Shown in pieces: positions 46,921 to 57,020 of a DNA stretch of 64,000 bases. The DNA comes from Cymodocea nodosa (taxonomy: Eukaryota > Streptophyta > Magnoliopsida > Alismatales > Cymodoceaceae). The DNA lies in contig CM072335.1 in assembly GCA_036874045.1 (NCBI GenBank), positions 8,514,001 to 8,578,000 of the forward strand. The letters are read 5' to 3'. The first letter of the stretch is position 1. Each line of letters begins with the position of its first letter. Under the pieces are notes generated by a model that made no database searches, had not been told where the DNA came from, and saw only the letters and a list, made by a program, of their open reading frames with translations. Both the position numbers and the translations under genes were made by a program.

Positions 46921-48000
46921 TGCTCCCCCTACATAAATGTAGTGTAAAGAATCTATGGCATACTTAATGTGGGTTGCCAAGCCCTTAGTAGATTTGGCTT
47001 TAAAAGGTCAAATAGCTTACTTAAAGACGATGTTAAGCCTTAAATAGATTTGAGTTTCTTTAAAAAAAAAAAAATTTAAAAAAAATATGAATTAAATACA
47101 GAAAGAAGTAGTAGATTTAACAATTTAGACTTTCTAGCTTTTATCTTATTCAGTTTACAAAAGATAATTCATAAAGATATACCTTCAGGAACTTAAAAGA
47201 ATTCAATAATGAGTACACAAACTTAAGACAATAAATATCGTACATTATGTGTAAAGAGTAGATAATAATAAGAAAGAAATAAAGATTATATGCACAGATT
47301 ATGACAAGATTGTTATAACACCTTGAAAAATAAATGAAGCTTGAGTACATTGCCCCCTTTTTTTTTGTTTATATTCATATATATATTTTATGTATTACCT
47401 CCCACAATATCATCTTTTTACGTGATCATAATCCCTTGCTTAGGGGAAAGATAACCAGTTACTCAATGACAAGTGAGAATAGGTAATTTTTTTTTTTTAA
47501 ATATAATCTGAATTACTTGCAAAATGAGTTTTCAGTCAGCACATCCCAAACCAGTTGGTTTAAGTGACTAGGGTTTAAGATCCCCCAATGGACTTAATTA
47601 CTCAAGTAATTACAGACAAAAACAAACAAAAAATAAAACAAGAAAGTAAATTAAATTCGAGGCAACTGCAAGACTTAATTTTTCTAACAGAATGTTAATA
47701 ACTTTCCTTTAATAAAAAGTACATACTTTCTATGTATTTTCCTGTTAAAATCTCTGTAATAGCATATACATAAGTAACAAAAATATAGTTGGCACTCATA
47801 TTGAATCAATTTAACTGTCCTTAAGTAATCTTTTCTGAATTTTTCTTAAATAATTTGACTTCAATAAAAATCAAAATTTCATAAATTCTTAACTACCAGA
47901 AAACTATAATTCGAAAATAGATATTTTGTTTTTTTAATGATAAAGACATTAAATTCTAAAACTACCTTATAACAAACCAAAATAAAATGAACAGGACCAT
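46921..48000 (-). other. Spacer between RNase H and U3-like segment (element E)
   Basis: AT-rich and noncoding. It opens with a polypurine-like GTAGGGGGAGC (46921-46931, minus strand) and has poly-A/T runs at 47058-47090 and 47490-47500. Only a short stretch (about 47521-47600, GAGTTTTCAGTCAGCACATC) recalls the block shared by C, D, G and A. Confidence 0.6.
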
Positions 48001-48257
48001 TTAAATATCAGATAACCTACAAATACCAAGTTCTAATCGTAATTTTGAGAAAGTATTTTCATCTAAGGGTTTTGTAAATAGATCTACTAATTGTTCTATG
48101 GTAGGAATAAAATTTAATACTATTTTTCTTTTTATAACATTATCCCTTAGAAAATGATGTCGAACTTCTATATGTTTTGCTCTTGAATGTAACACAGGAT
48201 TTTTAGATAAACTTATTACAGAACTACTATCACAGAAAATCTTAGATGCACTTTTAT
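48001..48257 (-). pseudogene. Copia RNase H C-terminus (element E)
   Basis: The last part of RNase H: IFCDSSSVISLSKNPVLHSR, KHIEVRHHFLRDNVI and TKPLDENTFSKLRLELGIC. Homologous to C and D but clearly diverged. The open frame runs on into primer-site sequence of an Athila-like element, so its first residues are not copia. Confidence 0.9.
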
Positions 48258-48338
48258 TAGAAAACTTGTTTGGATCTCTAGCACGGCACCAGAAAAACAT
48301 GATTGGTTACCCAGCAACGCGTTAGAAAAACTTGGATT
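48258..48338 (-). other. Athila primer-site stub beside LTR-b
   Basis: Contains AGAAAACTTGTTTGGATCTC, AGCACGGCACCAG and CCCAGCAACGCG before AAAAACTTGGATT, that is, two or three degenerate copies of the PBS/spacer block found inside LTR-c (62025-62123). So LTR-b has internal sequence of a second element on its far side, cut after about 80 bases and joined to copia RNase H. Confidence 0.75.
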
Positions 48339-50527
48339 TGTTAACTTTTGTTTTTACTTAGTTAATTTATCTTTATGCCTATTACTTTTTAGAAGTAAAC
48401 AAACAACCTTTCACACAAATTAGATATTAATTCTAATTTGTATTTTAACCGCAAGTGCACAGTGTCTATTGTATTAGTGTGCAAGTATAAGTCGATCTCA
48501 CAGGGAATTACTTAAGAATTGCGAACTATTCCGTTTTTAACAATCAAATTTATATATTCAATAAGCTCTCCGTTGAGTTATAGTTAACTCAACGGACTAA
48601 GTTCATTGAGTTATGGCTAACTCAACGGACTAACCTCGTAGACTCAAGTTAACTCCACGAGCCTGCCTTTCCTATTTAATACTACTATTTACAGAGGAAT
48701 TCAGCCAACCATTGGGCGGTTCCACTGATTGTAAATAACATCAATTAAACTCTTTAATGTTAGTAAACACTAGATTTATCATTAGGCAATACTAACATTT
48801 AGATAATTCAAACAATAACCATTAAAATCTTTAAGTCTTTTGAACAAACCAATTTCAGTAAACTGTAAAACTAAAACAAACATAAAACAATCACAACACT
48901 GACAAAGATAACATTAATCACGATACAAAATAAATAATACAACACTCAAATACAAAATATAAACACAGATAAGTTGTTTTTGGTATTTTTGTTTTGATAT
49001 GAGCACGAAAATGGGCGAAAGGTGAAATGTAAAGTAATCTCAATCGATAGTAAATACTTTCGTCACTACATGCGACGCGATTACACCACTGAAAATTAAA
49101 CCACTTACAATTCTATCTCCTCTCCCTATAGAATCGCGAGTCTAGAATTGCAAAATGATCTCCTCTTCAGCATATAGGCATCAACCTAAAGCCAAGGCTA
49201 GAAGCTTTACGATCTCTTGAGATATGAGTCGGCACTTGGTGAAAATGGCTTCCCTTCCCGCGACGCAATCACTCCTCACAGTAGTTGCCAAGCACTATGT
49301 TTGGTTCGGAATCGACCTGACATCAGGAAAGTATCCTCACAGACCTTCGATGGTTGGTGATTATGGTGGTGGTGATGATGGTTGGTGTGGTACTTTAGAG
49401 AATTACCGAGGTTGCCTGTAGAAAGCTTGGTGATCCTCCTCTACACACACTGGCCACACCCATCAGCCACCACCCTTTACTTCTTTTTCTTCTTTTCTTT
49501 TATATTTCTTCAGTGGTAACTACTTCTGCTTGAATGGTCAGTTGGATTTTCTTCATTCATATCAACAATGATGATTTCTTCTCCCTTCGACGAGTGAATT
49601 CCTACGTGATACGTGCGATCATGGTTTTTTTCTTCCAACTGTCCTGTTTCTGCAATCGCTACAATGACATATTAGAAAATAAATGGTCCGTGGAATTACA
49701 AATAACTCAACAGACTTGCTTCGTTAATTTAACTATAAAACACGTGCATAAATTTAACTATCCGATGCTTAGGTGCATTTCGGATACTTACAAACTTAAC
49801 TATCTGATGCCTAGATGCATTTCGGATAGTTACAAACTTAACTATCTGATGTTCAGATGCATTTCAGATAGTTACAGATAACTCACCGATATATAACTTA
49901 AGTCAATCTTCCAAATCACAACATGTGTCATCAGTAGTTTTATAATAAAGAAATATTTCAGAGAGTTACAAGTTTAACTATCCGATGCCCAAATGTATTT
50001 CGAATAGTTATAGATAACTCACTGAAAAACCACTTAAGTCATTCTCTCAGAACATGACACGTGCCTACAGCTATTTTATAATAAAAGAAGATTTCAGAGA
50101 GTTACACATATAACTATCCGATGCCTAACTGCAATTTCAGATACTTAGAGATAACTCACCGAAAGTTCACTTAAGTCATGCATTATGGTTTCAACACGTG
50201 TACTTCAGGAAATAATAAAATATTCTTCTAAAACATAACTATTCGGTAATTTAAACATAACTGTTCGGTACATGTTCGATACGTTAAACATAACTGTCCA
50301 AAATAATAGAAAATTCGGATACTTAAGAATTTCATAGCCTGCAATTTACCGATAGTTTAGAAATGTACTAAATTAACATTAATTCCTTGAACTTATGCAG
50401 ATTCTTTCATTAAAGCATATAACAGTGCAATTATAACATAATGGCTTAATTCTCATATGATAAGCTAAATATTATGCAATTAACCATCATTTAACCGTTA
50501 ATATTATGCACTTTTTCATTCTAAACA
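48339..50527 (-). mobile_element. LTR-b, 3' LTR of Athila-like element A
   Basis: 2,189 bp from TGTTAACTTTTG to CTAAACA. The leader side has three consecutive hairpin-forming dyads (48573-48662), the first CCGTTGAGTTA/TAACTCAACGG with perfect 11-bp arms. A TATA-like box lies at about 49497-49506. U3 (49510-50527) has at least five TAACTATCCGATGC.../GCATTTCGGATAGTT dyads, several AACTCACCGA and CTTAAGTCA words and CACGTG-type sites. It matches LTR-a and LTR-c throughout. Confidence 0.88.
48573..48662 (-). repeat. Three adjacent palindromes in the LTR leader
   Basis: CCGTTGAGTTA-TAGT-TAACTCAACGG is a perfect 11-bp dyad. ATTGAGTTATGGCTAACTCAA is a 9-bp dyad. CTCGTAGACTCAAG with CTCCACGAG is a weaker one. 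LTR-a (7945-8035) and LTR-c (62353-62448) have the same three. They lie downstream of the TATA box, so they would be in the RNA leader as hairpins. Confidence 0.75.
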
Positions 50528-50540
50528 CTCCCCCCATACC
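50528..50540 (-). other. Polypurine tract of element A
   Basis: Minus strand GGTATGGGGGGAG directly before LTR start TGTTTAG. A second similar word GTATGGGGGGAGG lies at 51793-51805 further inside and could be an internal primer. Confidence 0.8.
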
Positions 50541-52256
50541 TAAATTTTTCTAGTCCCTTAGCAAACTAAGATTTAATTAATGGGTCTTTCTAAAAGTACT
50601 AAAATTAACTCTTCTTTTTTTCTTATGTTCAACATAAGAACTTGTATTATTATATAGATATTCTGTATGCTTCAGTCATATTGTTTTCTCCTCTTCAACC
50701 TGCAAATATACTTAGAATATGTGCAAATTACATGCAAAGTATATCATCATCACATAAGTGTTAATTATATTATTCATTTGTTCTTCTTTTCATCATTTGT
50801 CATCCTAAATTTTCCAATAAGATTTCTAGAAGAAATTTCAACAACATACGAATCAAAGTACAATCCAATTCAATCTGATTAAGATAAGTAGAATAAAGAA
50901 TTGTATCTCCATAAAACAACTTCAAAAGTCAATTCTAGATTCCTATTTCAACAATTTTAGATAACAGAAAATATACTCAATTCATAAGATATCTGTATTT
51001 CACAAAACACTTGTATCTTTTCAGAACAGTATATGTATTTTTATACTTTAAAAGTTAATTTGACAAACTTGAATCATACAAGAGCTTTCTAATGTACCCA
51101 TGTAACGAGCTTTTAGTCAACAATCCCAGATCTGATCAAGATCTTACGTTGCCAGATTTCAAGAGTCCTTTTTCAAGTCAACAATCCTTACATACCTATC
51201 TGCTCAAGTACAAAAAGCTTGTGATCAAACAAGTCAATAAACTCTCAAAGTTTTTTTTTTTTTTCTCTTTTTTTTTTTCTTTTTTTTCAGAACACTGTAT
51301 ATGTACGTATTTCATTAATACAGATGCAATAAAACACCAATCTCATATAATCCTACTTCTATCATTTACTGAAAATATGAATCCATAACAATAAGCTCAT
51401 ACTTTTTCTGTAATTTAATAAGATCTACACATAAATCATTCTATAAGTTTAATTAGTCAAATTAAATGTATCTTTAATCATATGTGTTTAATTTATTGAT
51501 TTTTCATTAAGCATTTTGATTTCATTTTAAAATCGTGAAACTGTTAAACTCATGAAATTCAGAAAAAACATAAGATATTATATCTAGATTTGCATAAATA
51601 ATAAATTCTATAACATCTTATATAGCCTTCTAAATATAACATTCAAGCAGTTATAGTTTATAAAAATTTTACAGTTTTAATTATCGGATAGTTACAACAA
51701 GTTCATAAAAAAATTTTAATTTCCACAAAACTTTTCAGTAACATTTTAATTCCTTTAATTAACAAACTTACATAGCTATTACTTTAATTACCTCCCCCCA
51801 TACCTACATTTTGCATTGTCCTTAATGTAAAAGATTTGACAATAAATACAGTAATTGTAGCAAGCATGAATACAGTTTCATTTATTTAGCACCTAACTCA
51901 ACGAATGGGTTTAAATCTAAATTCAGGATAAGTAATCAGTTACATACCTTGTTTCGTTTGTATCTCCTTCTACATATTCTGATTTTTGATTCTGAAAAAC
52001 TTTTTATTCACAGATAAAAGTAGAATATATAACAAAATAACATTTAACAGATATTTATAAATCATTATCTTGTGTGGAACCCAGGCTCCTACGCCTTTGG
52101 TGGCTCACAAGCAAGCTAGTTGGTTTCCTAACACAGATACCAACAAACTAGATTAATATTTTGTTTTTGTTTTTTTTTTATAAAATAAACTAAAACTAAA
52201 ATTTTTCTAAAAGTAAATGCAGAAAACACACAACATTACAAACACAAAATCATAGC
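50541..52256 (-). other. 3' untranslated block of A, shared with SIRE spacers
   Basis: No gene seen. The part 51051-51385 matches the spacers of C (16745-17070), D and G closely, including CAATCCCAGATCTGATCA and TACATACCTATCTGCTCAAG. A pyrimidine run (51249-51290) replaces a TTTTCACTTTGTAAGC stretch. Near 52080-52160 lies CCCAGGCTCCTACGCC with a possible stem CTAGTTGG/CCAACAAACTAG. It precedes the polypurine tract. Confidence 0.75.
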
Positions 52257-53396
52257 TTAAGAACATGATTGAAAAGTAGAAACAAATGGAATAAACGTGT
52301 CAGTCCAAGCAAACTTTTTAGGCATAATTCTTCTTGCTATTAATTCTGTTTTAATGCAGTTCGTGTTCCTTCTTAATTTGTAAACTTGTAGTATATTATC
52401 AATGCTAAATACAAGTGTATTACCATTAATGAAATGAAATGCAGAAAGGGATCCTTTTCGGTTCCAGGATAATGTAGCAGTTTCTATTTCTACATCTATT
52501 TCAATATATTCCTCTTCCCACTTCCATTCATTTATGTCTTTCATAATCCATATTTGAAATTTCATAAATTCATCCCACCATCTTATCAAACATAAAGTAG
52601 GATCATCATATTCATTATACCACATCCCTATTTGAATTTTATCAAATTCTGCAAATGGTGGTTTAACTATTTCTCTCGGTATAGGCAAAATTTCTATATA
52701 CTCATTATCATAACTATCTATGCTTACTATGTATAAATCAGATCTAAATGCAACTGATATATCTGTGACTAGATATATATATCCATCAAGTATGACATGC
52801 ATGCTGTTAATTAATGATTTTTGTCCTAGATATATCATAGTGTTTTCAATCCAAGATCTATTTAGAAAGTTATACACACTTAAGCATAAATCTTCATCCC
52901 AATTTCCTATAGGTCTCCAATAATATAATTTTTCAGGAATGGTCGAATTTTTATCAGAAAATATTAAAGCCGACCCACAATTTTCAGTTGGTACTTCATA
53001 TCTATTAGGTCTTCCTATATTCCATTCTTCTCTTGTGATAGAATTTCTGATCAAAATATCAGGTAATAGAATTGCATACCTTGGTTTGGTCCTGTATATA
53101 ATTAATCCTTCATCCATCCCCATAATATGATCTATTCCTTCTAATGTATTGGGTGGAATTCCAATAGTTTATTCTATATTTAGATATTTATGGCTAATTG
53201 AACTACGATTAAATGACTTCCATATGAATCCATCTCTAATCTTAGCCATTTTTGCAGCATGTAGTCTATGAAAATATTTTTCTCTAACACAGTCTTTAAT
53301 TTCCTTTGGTACACAACACAGCCTGCATAGATCTTTAGCTGACAAGTTACTTAGTACTTCCCTTAGTGCATCTAGCGGTAATTGTATCAATTCCAT
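52257..53396 (-). pseudogene. F-box protein gene carried inside element A
   Basis: One frame of 379 codons with a single in-frame stop (codon 76, 53169-53171). Residues 1-45 form an F-box: LPLDALREVLSNLSAKDLCR, then LCCVPKEIKDCV. The rest resembles the associated beta-propeller-like domain of plant F-box proteins (NGLV-like start replaced by MDEGLIIYR, later FQIWIMKDINEWKWEEEY). F-box proteins link Skp1-Cullin ubiquitin ligases to substrates. Not a normal retroelement product. It lies between the gag fragment and the 3' UTR of A, same strand, with its own motif-rich upstream region. Apart from the stop the frame is intact, so decay is recent or the upstream F-box alone could be made. Confidence 0.82.
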
Positions 53397-53465
53397 TTGT
53401 TGATTCTATATAACATAAACAAAAATTTTAGTAGAGACAAAAATTAACATAACTATTGCACACCC

Positions 53466-53570
53466 TCGTGGAGTTAGGTCATAACTCAACGGATTAAGTT
53501 TGTTGAGTTAAGTAATAACTCTACGATACTATTAACTATAAATAAACTTATATATATATATAGTTACTTC
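53466..53570 (-). promoter_or_regulatory. Motif and TATA-like region upstream of the F-box gene
   Basis: On the plus-strand listing it reads CTCGTGGAGTTAGGTCATAA, CTCAACGGATTAAGTTTGTT, GAGTTAAG, then CTATAAATAAACTTATATAT. The first words are the leader palindromes of the Athila-like LTRs. The TATA-like run (53540-53568) lies on the far side. Order on the minus strand is TATA, dyads, ATG, the same as in the LTR leader. Candidate promoter copied from an LTR. Confidence 0.5.
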
Positions 53571-53585
53571 AGTTATACTACTTCA

Positions 53586-54111
53586 TTCAGCTATCCTCCC
53601 AAAAGAGGTATCAATTTCATTAACAGTTCTATTGACAGGGTTAGGTATTACTTGTATTGGCAATCCTCCAGTAGGTCTAACTTCCATTGATTCCTTCTGT
53701 TTAAGTGGTATGTTTCTATTTTGATTTTGAATTGCAGCATTTCCAAATACAAAATCTAGACGATTGTTTAATTGTTGGATTATCTTTTCTAATTTCTCTA
53801 TTCTAGATCCTTGTTCAATTATTGCTTCATAACTTATATTCTTCTCATTTATATTTTCTCCTTCCTGAAAATTGTTGTTTCTCCAAGATAAATTCAGGTG
53901 ATTTCTCTAATTAGGATTATAAGAATTTCCAAAGTTATCTTTCTAGTTTCTAGCATAAATAATATCTAGATCATTAATGTTTGCATTCTTTTCTGCTAGC
54001 TTTTGATTTAATGATAACTCTTCTATTTTCTTTGTTAATTCAGTTAATTTCACTTCAAGCATAGTACTTGAATCTATTTCATGCATTCCCCTTAGCAACA
54101 TTCTGTTTTAT
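53586..54111 (-). pseudogene. Displaced Athila gag C-terminal fragment
   Basis: A frame of about 175 codons from ATG at 54111 (MLLRGMHEIDSSTMLEVKL). It contains NFGNSYNPN and RNHLNLSWRNNN, the gag block that follows the zinc knuckle in Athila elements. It ends in RPTGGLPIQVIPNPVN. Two in-frame TAG stops stand where Trp is expected. In a normal element this lies upstream of protease. Here it stands between the 3' ORF and the F-box gene, and the regular gag of A lacks it. Confidence 0.7.
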
Positions 54112-54124
54112 ATATATAATGCAC
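54107..54124 (-). promoter_or_regulatory. TATA-like run before the gag fragment
   Basis: TATATATATAAAACAG on the minus strand stands immediately before or over the ATG of the gag fragment. It may be chance in AT-rich DNA. It is listed because motif arrays lie further upstream at 54285-54480. Confidence 0.3.
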
Positions 54125-54284
54125 ATCCATAAAGTAAATAAATCTCGTTGCAAGAACGTGTCTTGCAACGTGCAGCATGGTTCCTGTTTTTATGGGTACA
54201 TGTACCACTACTAATTTCAAATTTTGGTAACCACTAAGCCAACGAAGTTTCGTTCATGGTTAAAAGAATAACCGTTCTGCTTAA

Positions 54285-54480
54285 TCCGCGAACTAACCTC
54301 ATTGAGTTACAAATAACTCAACGGAACAATGTCGGTTATTGTTGCTAACTCCACGGACTAACTTCGTTGAGTTACAGATAACTCAACGGAGTGACCTTAT
54401 ATTATATTACTGACCTCGTGGAGTTAAGTTTAACTCAATGAACTTACTTCGTTGAGTTAACACTTGGCAACCTATAAGTT
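54285..54480 (-). promoter_or_regulatory. Array of TTGAGTTA/TAACTCAACGG palindromes
   Basis: At least four dyads: CATTGAGTTACAAATAACTC, CGGTTATTGTTGCTAACTCC, CGTTGAGTTACAGATAACTC with AACGGAG, and CTCGTGGAGTTAAGTTTAAC. They lie upstream of the gag fragment on the minus strand. Same word family as the LTR leader and the regions before the 3' ORF and F-box gene. Confidence 0.6.
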
Positions 54481-54910
54481 TACTCCTCATAAGTACCTCT
54501 ATGTTTTTTTTTTTTCTCCTGCACTCTGCTAACTAAAATAAAGTTAAATATATGTCATTAATGCAGCATTCTAATCAAAATTCATTTAAATCTGAACATT
54601 ATATAAATATTTAACTTGTAGTTCATTTCATGTTATGCAGAATTTACATTTTACCTTGTAGCATGCAGATATTTTCAAACATCTATTATTTAATCCTGTT
54701 ATTCAACAAACTATAAATCTTTTTAAACATTCATGCATAATGTTCCACAAATTATATAACATTCAATATAGTTCATCCATTTCATCATTCTAAACATGCA
54801 TGAAAAATATATCTGAAAAACATATATTCATTCATATGAATCAATTACAGTACAATCAAATCAGATATTTTTCATACAAATATAAAAGTACAAGTAGACA
54901 AACTATACAA
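54481..54910. other. AT-rich stretch without gene
   Basis: No ORF or motif array. Contains a T-run (54505-54517) and many ATGCAT words. It separates the 3' ORF remnant from the palindrome array. Confidence 0.6.
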
Positions 54911-56727
54911 TTAGCCTCTATTCCTAAGTTCATCTACTTCCTTCTAGAGTTTTTCTAATTGCTGCTCTAATTGGTTTATCCTCTCTACAACTCCAATAAT
55001 TCCTCTAGAAGGTACAGATACTTCAACTGCAGCATAATTTCTGTATTCTTTCACTAAAATGATTCTCGATCTTATCCTTTTGGATGTCCATTTCGTGAAA
55101 TCAATACAGTCTACCATCAATATAGGTATCAAATCTCCATAATAATTTCTTCTTTGCAGACTTCATTTTGGATAGGAAGACTTGACACCAATTAACTTGA
55201 ATTATATTCACAACTGCATAAGTGGCCCACTTGACAAATTGACTCAGTTCAATGTCATGGCCCTATCGTTGGTAGACATTTTTAATCAAAATGTGTGCTT
55301 TACCATTTAAATGCTTCAGTCGAGTCAGGAATGTGACTTTGTTATTCTAGAGGGGTTTGTTCTTGATCTTCCTCTTCCATAGGCTGAACTTGAACTTGCT
55401 GAAAATGTTCTGCAAATTCCTGAACATTTGCTTCTACTTTTGTCTGTGGTGGTGAGTCGGCAGAACTCTCCACTCTGTCTTGAAGTGTTTCATTAAATTC
55501 AGTCGAATCTGCAAAGTCATTTTTGTTCATATGGCTTTGTTCAACTTCTTGTTCATTATTTGTTCTTTCTTCTTCCTCCTGACTACCAATCTACATTGTC
55601 ATTGTTCTTTCTGATTCTTTGGCAGATTGGGATGGAGTCACGGGCAATTCAGTTTCTACCCTATTTTCTGTTTCTTCTTCTTGTACAAGCTACAAACTAA
55701 TTCCAGTCTGATTTTCTTCTTTTCTTTGCTCTTGAATTCCAGCCTGATTTTCTTCTTTTCTTTGCTCTTGCTGTTGCTGCTCCTGCTCCTCCTCAGAATC
55801 GGATAGCAGGTTCACCAAAATTGGCTTTACAAGCCTTGTTGATGTTGGTACTTCAGATTTAATCTCCTTTTGACATTTAGGCACTATCTCTTTTCCTTTC
55901 ATTCATTTGATTAATTGTGCCTGGTTTTCCTCTTCTACTTCTGAGATTAAATCCATAAACAAAGGCTCTACATGCCTTTGAGCCACAGGTACTAGCTCTT
56001 CCTATTTAAGTTTTTCAATATTTGCTGGTCTCGAAGGACCAGCTTCAGCTTCTCCTCTTGCATCAAATCTAATAATGGTTCTTTGATGCTGTTCAACTTT
56101 AATTTTGTATTGGGCTTTCAATTTTTCTGCAGCCCTCCTCTTGCAAAGTGCATCAAATACTAGGTGTGCTTTAGCTACTACTAAATCTTCTAGTTCTCCT
56201 TGGTTTTTCCCAACTTGAACCAGTCCTTGGAATTCTCATAATTCCTCTTTAGTTGAAGGCCCCAACATTGCTGCTCATGCCAACAGCCTGAATGGTGGAA
56301 CTGAAGGTCCTGGCTGTTGTTCCTCAAGAACAGGTCTTTCAACAGTCGGCTCCTCTTGTTCTTCTTCTACTTGTTGCTGCTGCCTTATTGCACCCCTTAC
56401 ACAACCAGCAATGCTCTTTTTGAACCATAATCTGACCTTGTGCAAGATTAACTCTAGGGCTACTTCGTTGTTTGGCCTGATTTTTCTCTCTTTACTTACA
56501 GCAATTTCTATTGCTACTCTGATTCTTGTTTCCACTATCTAGGGTATTTGTATACCCAAATTTACTAAAAATGTTCTCAAGTTGAAAAGTTCGAATTCTA
56601 CCTTCTATAGCTCTTTTTCTCTTGTCGTATTCTAAATTTTCTATCGCGTGTGCCATTCCTCTAACTCTTTCAGAAATTCTAATGTGTCAACAGCATCTTC
56701 CCAAAACTCGGGCTTTATCTTCCTCAT
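54911..56727 (-). pseudogene. 3' ORF of Athila-like element A, decayed
   Basis: From ATG at 56727 (MRKIKPEFWEDAVDTLEF) one frame runs to 55342 with several stops, then shifts and ends near 54911. The middle is Glu/Gln-rich (EEEQEQQQQEQRKEENQ, repeated). The C-terminal part (about 55340-55150) reads KAHILIKNVYQ and GHDIELSQFVKWATYAVVNI, matching in order ARFIANILHANLFHRVGHN... of the copia 3' ORFs. So the same domain occurs in both superfamilies. It ends in a coiled coil (INQLEQQLEKL). Role unknown; called env-like by position only. Confidence 0.65.
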
Positions 56728-56904
56728 CGTGGAATTACACAACGTCACGGAATCACTCTAATCTTTCTATTCTAAGTTCTAATTGATCTACCGGATAATG
56801 CCCCCAAAACCCTAAGTTTTAGAATAAACTCTAATTTTAGGCAGGTAATCGGGTCATTTCCCAAACAAAACTCTTGCTCTCTCATCCATGGTCTTAACTA
56901 CAGT

Positions 56905-57020
56905 ACTCCATTGAGTTACAGTTAACTCAATGGAATAAGCTCATTGACTAACTCAAGACTCAACAGAGTAAGTTCGTTGAGTTAAGCATAACTCAACGGA
57001 TCTCTCATATAAATAGATAT
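56905..57020 (-). promoter_or_regulatory. Palindrome array and TATA-like word upstream of the A 3' ORF
   Basis: CCATTGAGTTA-CAGT-TAACTCAATGG (56908-56933) is a perfect 11-bp dyad. Further words are CTCATTGACTAACTC and GTTCGTTGAGTTAAGCATAA with CTCAACGGA. A TATA-like ATATATCTATTTATATG (minus strand) lies at 57003-57018. Order TATA, dyads, ATG as before the F-box gene. Confidence 0.55.

Larger units (their letters stand above)
41931..48257 (-). mobile_element. SIRE-like Ty1/copia element E, truncated in RNase H
   Basis: A divergent member of the C/D group on the minus strand: 3' LTR (41931-43119), polypurine tract, 3' ORF, a spacer containing Athila-U3-like DNA, and the last 85 codons of RNase H. 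The rest of pol, gag and the 5' LTR are gone. At 48257 it joins a primer-site stub of an Athila-like element. The possible left target word is GTATC (41926-41930). Confidence 0.85.

Noticed and set aside
49534-49881. Plus-strand ORF repeated in three Athila-like LTRs (8712-9026, 49534-49881, 63307-63621)
   Set aside because: It is antisense to the LTR promoter, its reading is made of the repeated dyad words, and its ends and frame vary between copies. A shadow of LTR structure.
54285-54480. CRISPR-like or satellite repeat array
   Set aside because: Spacing and unit sequence are irregular, the units are dyads of 20-28 bases, and the setting is plant retroelement DNA.
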